From positions 930,001 through 994,000 of the forward strand of contig JASFAU010000004.1 in the NCBI GenBank assembly GCA_039704465.1: a DNA stretch of 64,000 nucleotides. The letters run 5' to 3'. This document shows, in pieces, positions 22,483 to 31,155 of the stretch; position 1 is the first letter of the stretch, and the number at the start of each line of letters is the position of its first letter. The translations under genes were made by a program, and so were the position numbers. The stretch is from Plasmodiophora brassicae. Taxonomy: Eukaryota; Endomyxa; Phytomyxea; Plasmodiophorida; Plasmodiophoridae. The notes beneath the pieces were generated by a model. That model was not told where the DNA came from. It was given only the letters and a program-made list of their open reading frames with translations, and made no database searches.

Positions 22483-22986
22483 ACCGCGCCGACCGCGGTT
22501 TCGGGTTGACCAATGACCGTTCCTGTGGTTCCGGTCCTGGGAACGTTCGGGGTTGAACAATGATATTGTCGTTTTCATCCAAAATGGAATTTCTTGCGAC
22601 GGTTGTTAGCCGTGAGTCCAATTATCGCGACTGGTGAGGATTGCCCCGGATGGCCAAAAATGCCGTACGCCGCCTGCGACCAGCGCGGGTCCGGTTGCCA
22701 GCTATTGGACCCGCGATGGTGTCGTCCGGCTCCGGCGATCGTGCATACGCTACCAGCATCTCCTATCACACCTGGACGAACATTTGCAGCATCCTGTCCC
22801 TGTATTTCGTGGAAGCTACAGGTTTCAAGTCAAACCAGCCGAGCCACCGCGCTCGCGATAGTTGGTGCCAACTATCGCGAAAAAACTGCGTGGCGATGGT
22901 TGATAGTCGGGGCGATTGCATTTCGGACGGCAATCGCCAATACTACGTACATACCGTAAACTCTGATGCGCTATGCCTAGCGCATC
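22483..22986. repeat. Cluster of perfect inverted repeats (hairpin array)
   Basis: Successive perfect hairpins: 22483–22488/22494–22499 (6 bp arms); 22684–22692/22707–22715 (9 bp, loop 14); 22853–22865/22868–22880 (13 bp, loop 2); 22911–22919/22930–22938 (9 bp, loop 10); 22965–22973/22978–22986 (9 bp, loop 4). The arms differ in sequence from one hairpin to the next. No supported gene overlaps except the possible start of the following hypothetical gene. Nothing like this density is seen elsewhere in the window. Confidence 0.75.
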
Positions 22987-23476
22987 CTGTGCAGGCCCGA
23001 ATTTTGAAGATCGCAGCCACAGCATGGTCCCAATCCGACAGCAGACCGGCGATGTCGCCCGTCCCATGTTGAGGTTTTAGGGATCGAGGTCGGCAACCGT
23101 GGACGCTGTTGTCAAGAGCACGCCGTGTGCGGATCTGCCCTGGAACCAGACAGCATCGTCCGGTTGCGCACTGTTCAAATCATTAATGGTAAGTCATCCC
23201 TACTTCTTCGACGATGTGACGATAACGATATCCCCTGATGAGGGCAACACCGAGACCGCAATTGCCGTTTATCATGTGAGGAACTCGGTGTATGGTGGGA
23301 ATCCTGCCCAGTCATTGCGAGAGCCAACCGATTCGACAACCGACTTGCAAAAGTTGTCGAATTATACGCTCGCTTTGACAACGTGTACGACCGTCGATGG
23401 TCGCATCGCTATGCACGTTGTATTCTGCTGTAACACGATCAATTTATTTCTTCAAGTAGGGAAAGTCACGAGCTAA
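22971..23476 (+). CDS. Hypothetical Cys-containing extracellular-type protein
   Basis: A frame open to 23476 starts after a plausible acceptor (TTTTAG, 23080) and can be joined back through a 59-nt intron to a Met at 22971. The product has about 140 residues, eight Cys and two N-glycosylation sequons (NQT, NYT). It contains STPCADLPWNQTASSGC and NYTLALTTCTTVDGRIAM, as in a secreted or ectodomain sequence. A GTAAGT…GAG stretch of 54 nt at 23190 might be an in-frame intron. No signal peptide is visible in this model, so the 5' end is probably incomplete. Function unknown. Confidence 0.3.
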
Positions 23477-24149
23477 GGCATGCTCTTGGAATCAGTCCAG
23501 GCGATAGCCCCAGTTCTCGCAGTGACTGGATTATCCATGATGCCACTTGCGGACGTGTTGTGGATCCGAGTTTACCCTATCACAGGCCGAAGCATCGAAC
23601 CATTCATTGGCAGTGACGGCAACTGCTATTGTCACCCTAAGCGTCGATGAAGATGTCTTGCGCGTGTTCACATGCTTCGAGCCAGCATGGTCGATCGGCA
23701 AAGTTATGCAACGAAATGCGCGCCTTGCACCGATGCACGTCGCCAGCATATCAGAATGGCCAGCTTGTCGGCGTTCATAATGGACTGGCGGGAGCGCATC
23801 GCGGTCGAGCAGCGAACGCCTGAGGCGGCAATGGTTTAAATGTTCCGGCCTGCTCGGAAGTCTGCAGCTCGCATCCCCTCTCCCCCCCCCCCCCCCCCCC
23901 CCCAAAAAACGCCGCATGTCAGGGCAAAAAGTCAAACAAAAACGTACGTCGCTGCGAAGTTCTTTTTGCATTGCTGGGGACCTCCTTGTGGACCTCCCCA
24001 CTTGTTTTGCGCAACAGACAGATAGTGCGCAAGTGACGGTCCATATCGCGGTCCAGACCCCAGCGCGACCCGTCCCTACTTGCGACGTGACGCGTGTCGT
24101 CGTCGCCCCGGTCGCCGCCCCAGACTACGCGGCGGAGTCCACGGAGGCG
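23477..24149. other. Intergenic with 22-nt poly-C tract
   Basis: About 670 bases without a supported gene. It contains C22 at 23882–23903 followed by A6. Short open frames on the plus strand around 23540–23780 lack recognisable motifs. The promoter of the trehalose-phosphatase gene should lie in its right part. Confidence 0.5.
23882..23903. repeat. Homopolymer C22
   Basis: Twenty-two consecutive C residues followed by AAAAAA. The true length is uncertain because polymerases and base callers slip on such tracts. Confidence 0.95.
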
Positions 24150-25180
24150 ATGCCATACAGCAAGTCGGCCCTCGTCTTCACGACAACGTTGGCGGTCGTC
24201 GGCGGTGCAGCCACCCTGGCGTCGAACTGGTGGTCGAGCCACCGGAAACCTGCTTTGGAGGACGCCGCTGTCGAGCCCCCGCAGCAGTCGTTGTCAATGA
24301 CGACGGCGCTCGATGGCGTATGGATCCCACATGCGATATCGCATTGGAGCACGATCCAGCGTTCTCTCGACGGCAAGACCATTGGCATCTTCCTGGATTG
24401 TATATTGCTGCGATTACTGCATGCTCTGGTATCGGTGCTGACCCATTGTTCGTGGTAGATGATGGAACGTTGACGCCAATCGTTAACAATCCGCAAGATG
24501 CATTGCTGAGCGAGCGCATGCGCGAGGGCCTTCGACGTCTGGCATCGATTCACGAAACAGTGATCGTGACAGGCCGGGGTCTGACGACGATTCGCGATTT
24601 CGTTCAGATGGACAACATCTACTACGCTGCCTCGCATGGATTCGACATTTTCGGGCCTAATGGGACCTCCATCGAGCAAGTCGGCCTTGACGTTCTTCCG
24701 ATCCTGGAGTCACTATTTGAAGATCTACAGCGACGACTGAGGGCGGTACGGGGCTGCCTGGTCGAGAACAACAAGTTTTCCTTGGCAGTTCACTATCGGA
24801 ATGTGGCACCAGACGACCGTCGCCTAGTCGAGATGACCGTGACGGAAGCCATTGCGCCGCTCTCTGACCATGTCAAGAGAACGTCAGGCAAGCTTGTCTG
24901 GGAGATCAGGCCGAGAAAAGACTGGCACAAGGGTGCTGCCGTTGAGCGCATTGCATCCAGGGTGTTCGGGGACACACCCGTTGTCCCCATATACATCGGC
25001 GATGACACGACGGACGAGGACGCTTTCAAGGTCGTGCGTGCGCGTGGCGGTGTCTCGATTCTCGTCAGCAGCGTTGTCCGGGACACTAGCGCGAGCTATT
25101 TCGTTAAGGACACTGAGGACGTCTACCGTGTGCTCTGCCTGCTGTGCGAAGTCCCTCCTGTCTCAAACCGCAGTGCGTAA
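24150..25180 (+). CDS. Trehalose-6-phosphate phosphatase (HAD family), membrane-anchored
   Basis: Two exons (24150–24399, 24459–25180; 59-nt intron) give 323 aa. The intron interrupts the HAD motif, restored as IFLDYDGTLTPIV. Later motifs are VTGRG (motif II), GKLVWEIRPRKDWHKG (with Lys) and YIGDDTTDEDAF (Mg2+-binding motif). These define plant-type TPPs that convert trehalose-6-phosphate to trehalose. Unlike most TPPs it has an N-terminal hydrophobic segment (residues about 7–28, ALVFTTTLAVVGGAATLASN), so it may be anchored with the catalytic domain on one side of a membrane. No synthase domain is fused. Confidence 0.9.
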
Positions 25181-25803
25181 CCAAGGTGTTCAATGAAATC
25201 TATCCCATCGACCATGAAAACGCCAACGTGTCGTCATGGTCGATGGCCATATGCAGACGAGGTCGGTCCCATTTGATGATGTGCGCGAATACGACTCGTC
25301 AGGCGTGATAAGTGTGCGACCGAGAAAGCTTGGCGGCCAAACAAAAAAGGTTACATCACCATGCGGTTCCCCGGTGGTCCCCCTCCCGAGTACTGGACAG
25401 GCCAAAGACCATTTGGCTTCGCAATTCGGAATGAGATACGGCACATTCGGTCTTGTATGAACGTAACCGGATACCGCGACGCGGCAGGCGCCCTGTGACG
25501 ACGTGGTTGCATGCGGTTCTCAACAGGATGTGCAATAGAACAATGGGTGTCGAAACGGGCATGTGTGCATTCATTACCGGTAAATCGTCGTCATAGTTTT
25601 GGCCGGCTAGTGTGGCGATCGGTGACCCTCGTGGTTGGTTCGCGCAACGCCGCTTGCGACATAGCGGCCGATGAGCGTGGCGGTGGCTGAGCGATATGCC
25701 CGGCCCCACGCCAAACGTTTGATGGCATGGGGGGCCGGCATCTATGGAGAGATGGGTCGGGGAAACTACGATGGCCAAGTGAGCGGGCCGCGATTCGTGG
25801 TTG
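25181..25803. other. Intergenic region
   Basis: About 620 bases between trehalose phosphatase and the RCC1 gene. A 209-codon minus-strand frame covers part of it but overlaps the RCC1 first exon and shows no domain. No RNA gene or repeat seen. Confidence 0.4.
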
Positions 25804-27481
25804 ATGGTCGACCCGGGATTGCTGATTTCTCTGTTTGAGAAAACGCCTGTTGAGGTCCCTGTCGAGGACGGCACGCCTGTTCGGATTGCTTGTGGTTGGG
25901 CGAATTCCATGGCAATACTCGACGATGGCAGCACGGTCGTGTGGGGATGGCCAAACGGTCCGCATTGCCCTGCGTTCAACAGCAATATCAGCTAACGTTG
26001 CCTCACTACGCTTGATGCAGATTACAAGACGAGCATATCGGCTGCCATATTCTACAAGAGAGTACCCTGGTTGATGCGACGGTTGCAGAGGGTGGAGTTT
26101 CTGGGATTTCTAGCGTAGGGCCAAGACTTGTACGAGAGAAGAGCGTGTCTTTGTTCTCAATATTCGTAACTGTCAGGTTCCGATCGGGCCAACTGTGGAC
26201 TGAACGTGTTGACGGGCTGTCGTACGTCGAGAGAATCAGTAGCGGCGCGGGCTGGAGTGCTGCCGTTACGCGTAATGGCAAGCTGTTCACGTTTGGCGAT
26301 GGGTTCTACGGGCAGGTACGTCTCTCTGCGTGTATATTGTCGGTCATTGTCGAATCACGTACCGTTGTTCATGGTCAGCTCGGTCTGGGTCCAAAGACGC
26401 TTACATCCGAGCCTCGCGAGGTCCAAGGCGACTTTGATGATGTGGGGGTTCGTGATGTTGCGTGTGGCTTCACACATACGCTTGTATTGGCAAATGATGG
26501 GGACGTGTATTCGTGCGGTCGACTGGATTGCTTCGCGGTCGGGTAGGCCACAATGCACTGACGTCTAACGTGTCCGGGAGGTATGATTTACCATTACAAC
26601 AGGATTGGCCATCCGCGTGACCACTACGCCAAGGAGATTTTAAATTACTGCACCGTTCCTCGCAGCCTTTCCAGGGAATATCGACGAATGGACCGCACCA
26701 ACGAGCCTTTCATGGGGCCTGTTGCGCAGATCGCTGCTGGCAGAAATATCAGCGCGTTCGTCACTGAATCGGGGCAACTGTGGACATGCGGTAAGAACGA
26801 AACGGGCGCGCTCGGCACCGGGGACTTTGAATCGCACCCGATCCCCGTCCGGATCGAGGCTCCGTTCGGAACGGAACGTGTTCGCAAAGTCGCATGTGGC
26901 ACATACCACATGATTGCGCTGACCGACTCGGGTCGTGTTTTCACATGGGTAGGGTTGAGAGCAACGCGTCGCACACCTAGCTCTGATGGTGATCAGGGCG
27001 TCGGCAACCATGGGCAATGCGGGCGGTCGCCTCGCACCGGGCGCCTCAACCCGAAGAGTTATGGGAATCGTCGTTCCCACGAGTCGTTCACGATTTACTC
27101 GTTCCATCCGGAGCAAATCCTGCCATGGGTCAACGCACGCGACGTCTTCGCAGGAGGTCACTACAGCGCCGTCATCACCGATGATGGCCAGTGTCTCGTA
27201 CTTGGTGGCTCGGCGGACGACCCGGACGCGTTCGTCCCAAAGATGCCGTTCGGTGCCGACGCTGTCGAATCCATTGGTACGTTCGCCTGACAGGAACCAA
27301 TCTGCCGAGAACAGCTGATTTCCACAACCCAGGTTTCGGCCTGATGCACGGCCTGGCCATTGTACAGCCCGCCACGTCGCCCGAAGGCAACCAGCGCGCC
27401 CAGGCCGCTCTGGACGAGATCCAACGACAGATCGGGCCCCAGCATACCATTGCGGGCGCCTTCGACCACCTCGTGCTCTGA
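25804..27481 (+). CDS. RCC1-repeat (seven-bladed propeller) protein
   Basis: At least eight exons. RCC1-type blades are evident: VRIACGWANSMAILDDGSTV, SSGAGWSAAVTRNGKLFTFG, DVACGFTHTLVLANDGDVYS, IAAGRNISAFVTESGQLWTC and VACGTYHMIALTDSGRVFTW, each followed by a G-x-G turn. The clean joins include a 60-nt intron at 26545–26605 restoring CFAVGIGHPRDH. Between blades 1 and 2 the only stop-free canonical join needs an 11-nt microexon at 26119–26129. The last 65 residues form a helical tail outside the propeller. RCC1-like proteins act as Ran GEFs or scaffolds; nothing here decides which. Confidence 0.75.
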
Positions 27482-27680
27482 CTGGCCGTAAACAATAACG
27501 AACACTTGCCGTCGTACTCTGGAATGCTCGCTTGTCGTGTGGAACGGGCAACTGGCGTACCGCTGCCCAGTTGGGCCAGCTCGGTTATGTCTTTATTTTA
27601 GGGCGCAGGTCGGCGACGCAAGACGGCCGTACCGCCGGGTCGCGGCGGGACGCGTCGCGTGTCAAACCTCTCGGCGCCGC

Positions 27681-29030
27681 ATGTCGTCCGGCGAGAACGA
27701 TGACGAGGACGGGTACCGGGGCCTATTGGAAAACATCCGTCACCTGCTGATGGAGCGCCGGCCGGCCGACCCGCTTCGGTACCTGCAGACCGTCCTGGAC
27801 GAGCGCATCGAGCAGCGCGATGTGCGGCGCCTGGGTTCGTCGGGCGAGAACCTGGCGCCGCCCGGCGGCCTCGTTAAGCACTGGGACGCGGAACGGTCCA
27901 CGTTCCTCGGCGTCGACGTCGGCGGGTCGCTCAGCAAGATCACGTTCTTCGAGAGCAACGACGACCCGGACTCGGCCGTGGCCGCGTTCGTCAAACGATC
28001 CGAACGGTATGGGTCGACTGGATTCCGCGATCCCGCCCTGTCGTTCGAGTGGCGCAACGGGCGGTTCCATTTCCTGACGTTCGAGACGCGGCGAATGGAA
28101 GGCGCGATCGAGATGATGCGCGCGAACGGCCTGCTGAAGACCGGGGAGACCCTGTTGGCCACCGGCGGCGGCGCCCATAAGTTTTCGGAGACGATCCGAT
28201 CACGACTCGGCCTGTGCGTCGTCAAGGGCGACGAGTTGCACTGCCTGCTCTGGGGGATCAACTTCCTCGTCCAGCACACGCGCGACGAGTGCTATTACTT
28301 CGCGAACCCTCAGCGCCCGTCGATGCTGGAGACGGCGCCGTTCGACATGACGCAGGGGTCCGCGTTCCCGTATCTGCTTGTTAACATCGGCAGTGGCGTC
28401 AGCATTCTCAAGGTCGATAGCAACGACTCGTTCCAGCGCGTGTCGGGTACCATGATGGGCGGCGGCACGTTCTGGGGTCTCTGTCGCCTGCTGACGAAGT
28501 GCAAGACGTTCGAGGAGGCCGTCGAGCTTGCCAGCAGTGGCGACACGACCAAGCTGAACATGCTCGTCCGCGACATTTACGGCGGCGCCTACGAGGCGTT
28601 CGGGTTGTCGGCCGACACTGTCGCCAGTGCGTTCGGATTGCTGGGCGTCAGCGAGGAGGCCAGGAATTCAGTGACGGAAGCGGATATCGCCAGGGGGCTG
28701 CTGGACATGATCGCGCAGAACATCGCCCAGCTGGCGTACCTCTGCGCCCGCAAGTACCATCTGACGCGGCTGCTGTTCGTCGGCAACTTTCTGAGGAAGA
28801 ACCCGCTGTCCATGGGGTCCATCTCATTCTCCATCGATTACTGGTCGCGAGGTGTGGCACGAGCGCTGTTCCTACGTCACGAAGGCTACTTTGGGTCGAC
28901 GGGCGCCTTCTTCATCGCCGACGATGATCCGGTGGTGGTCCCGAGAGGAGCCTTGAGCGAGGACCATCGTACAGACGCCCAGGACGGAAGGGTGGGCAGA
29001 TCAACAAATGCTATGCCGACGTCAGAATGA
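27681..29030 (+). CDS. PANK: Pantothenate kinase (eukaryotic type) with N-terminal RIIa-like domain
   Basis: Intronless, 449 aa. The kinase core (residues about 70–430) has the ATP-binding FLGVDVGGSLSKITFFES, LLATGGGAHKFSETI, YLLVNIGSGVSILKV and GGGTFWGLCRLL, all typical of type II PANK, the first and limiting enzyme of CoA synthesis. Ahead of it residues about 12–42 (LLENIRHLLMERRPADPLRY, then LQTVLDERI) look like an RIIa/DPY30 dimerisation-docking helix pair. Start 27681 is the last Met before that segment; an upstream extension would be Arg-rich and unlikely. The feedback-binding region appears complete. Confidence 0.88.
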   Translation: MSSGENDDEDGYRGLLENIRHLLMERRPADPLRYLQTVLDERIEQRDVRRLGSSGENLAPPGGLVKHWDAERSTFLGVDVGGSLSKITFFESNDDPDSAVAAFVKRSERYGSTGFRDPALSFEWRNGRFHFLTFETRRMEGAIEMMRANGLLKTGETLLATGGGAHKFSETIRSRLGLCVVKGDELHCLLWGINFLVQHTRDECYYFANPQRPSMLETAPFDMTQGSAFPYLLVNIGSGVSILKVDSNDSFQRVSGTMMGGGTFWGLCRLLTKCKTFEEAVELASSGDTTKLNMLVRDIYGGAYEAFGLSADTVASAFGLLGVSEEARNSVTEADIARGLLDMIAQNIAQLAYLCARKYHLTRLLFVGNFLRKNPLSMGSISFSIDYWSRGVARALFLRHEGYFGSTGAFFIADDDPVVVPRGALSEDHRTDAQDGRVGRSTNAMPTSE

Positions 29031-29098
29031 GACCGACGATTGACCGTATTGAAGGCGCAGCACTATATAACCGCTCGTTGGTTTCCGTTTGTGGGTCT

Positions 29099-30796
29099 CT
29101 ACAGATTGGAATGCTGAGCGGTGCGGCCCACCTGAGCGACCCGATCACCGTAAACTCGACCGGGCGTACCGGACAAAGATCCACGTCGGCTCATGACGCG
29201 TTGCACGTCACTGGCCGCAATCTGTCGACATTCCACCGCCGGGTTGTACCCGAAGCGCTTGCGCGGATCCTCGTCAGGTCGCGACTCGGCGCCCGTTTCC
29301 AATGGCTGTGCAGGCCTCCCATAGATCGTTAGCACCACGGCACCACCCAGCCCAATGTTATGCTGGAGAGCCTTATCCGCGTTTGGCACCTGACGCGGTC
29401 CTGCCCATCCTCTACAACCGCGCGCCCACCAGCGACGATCAGGCCTCCGTCAGTCCCCGCGGCGCGCCAGCGACGTACCTCAGCTGCCAGGACAGCTCGC
29501 AGCACTGTGCTAGGCCAGTCGCGCCAAGCGGATGCCCCTTGGAGATGAGGCCGCCCGACGGATTCACAATGGTGGCCCGATCCTGCGGTGACGGTTCCTT
29601 GGCGCGGAACTGCGGCAGCGTCGTCGCCCCCGACATTGCGTATTCCGCCGCACGACCCGGCGGGCACAGCCCGAGAGCGTCGTACGTGATCAGCTCGTTC
29701 GCCGAGAAGCAGTCGTGCAGCTCGACAACGGACACATCAGCGGGCGTGATGCCGGCGGCGGCGTACGCTCGACGCGCCGCCGTTCTCGTCATGTCAGCGC
29801 CGGCCAGCTCGACGCATGACGGAGGCTTCTGGCGGGCAGGGTCGAACGCCATCGTGGAATCGGTGACGAGCTCCTGCGACAGGATCTCGATGGCCTGGCG
29901 CTGGAGCCCGTGCCGGACGACGAATTCCTCGTCGGCAACGATGGCACACGCAGCCCCATCTGACGTTGGGGAACAATGCAGCAGGGTTAGCGGGCCGACG
30001 ATGCGGCGAGCATTGCGGACGTCGTCAATGGACGCAGGATGGTTGTGCTGCGCGTATGGATTCAGCGTGCTGTGGTTGTGGCTCTTCGCAGCGATGGCAT
30101 CGAGCGCTGCTGGAGGGCCACCGTGCTGTTCAAGGTACTCGACACCGGCGTTCGAGAAAATCTGAGCAGCGAACGGCGCCTTGGTGTCATAGCCGCGCAC
30201 CGACGCCATGTCCTTAAGGAGTCTACCGAGCGGGTTCGTCCGGTCCTTCCAGACAGTTGCCAGTGAACCAGGGGCCATCTTCTCGAAACCGAGAGCCATC
30301 GCACACGATGTTTGCCCGCAGAGAATGGCCTGCCTTGCTACATACAGAGCAGTAGACCCCGTTGAACAGTCTAGCGAATTGGTGGCCAAGTAAGCGAATA
30401 CGGAAGTGGCCAGCGTGCCCCATGACATCGTACTGTTATTAACATTGACGATCGGGATCTGCGTTAGGCCCAGCTCGTACAGGCAGCGCTGTCCACATGT
30501 CGAGTCGCCTGGCGAAATGCTGTGAGACGATGTCCACGGCTTCAGCAGCGGGAACAGGGCGTACCATATACGTATCCAACAGCGGCGAACCCGATATCGT
30601 CGTATGTCAGGTTGGCATCAATCAGAGCCTTGGTCGCCGCTTCGACCGCGTAATCCGGATAGTCAACGTCCTAGAACCGTCGCATCGTCACACCAGGGGG
30701 ACGGCCTCTCTGTCCACACGTTGCGAGTACCTTGCGACGTCCGGGCTTATCGAAATGCGTCATGCCGACGCCGACAACAAAGACGCGCTTCCCCAT
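29099..30796 (-). CDS. SCP2: SCP-x-type 3-ketoacyl-CoA thiolase
   Basis: Five exons (30796–30731, 30670–30565, 30508–30434, 30370–29479, 29411–29099) sum exactly to 483 aa. Landmarks: [16 protein letters not shown] at the N-terminus, [31 protein letters not shown] with the acylated Cys, [32 protein letters not shown] with the catalytic His/Cys region, [19 protein letters not shown] and [17 protein letters not shown]. There is no SCP2 sterol-carrier domain after the thiolase. Instead a 70-residue tail ends SNL, which resembles a weak PTS1. It cleaves 3-oxoacyl-CoAs, probably branched ones, in peroxisomes. The stop lies 68 nt from the convergent PANK stop. Confidence 0.92.
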
Positions 30797-31155
30797 TGGC
30801 GACCTCGTCAACTCACGACGCCTCCCGGCGCTTAACGAGGTGGACGATTGCCACCTTGCGCCGGCGTCTCTCCCGAATTCCCGCAGCGCGCCCCTCAACC
30901 ACAAAATGGAGGGTGCGAAACGTGGCAATGATTGGCCCCGCCCTGCGCCGTGCTGCTGACTGTTCGTCGGGTCAATGGGTCACGGACGAGCTGCACGCGG
31001 ACGCAATGGTGCGATGATGATTCGGGGAGGTGGTCGTTGGGCAGCGTGTGGGAGCGGGCGTGCCGTGGCCGGTCTTGTGGCCATGATGTCGATGCGATCG
31101 CGGGGTCGATATCTGGTACGGTGGCAGGTCGTGCAAGGGCGCGACCAGCGACACG
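30797..31155. promoter_or_regulatory. Divergent intergenic region (thiolase / K+ channel)
   Basis: About 360 bases between two divergent starts; both promoters are expected here. GC-rich, with no clear TATA box, repeat or gene. Confidence 0.45.

Noticed and set aside
26640..27551. Minus-strand frame of 303 codons
   Set aside because: Antisense to the RCC1 propeller; Arg-rich without a domain.
29302..30165. Plus-strand frame of 287 codons
   Set aside because: Antisense to the SCP-x thiolase, whose active-site motifs are unambiguous.
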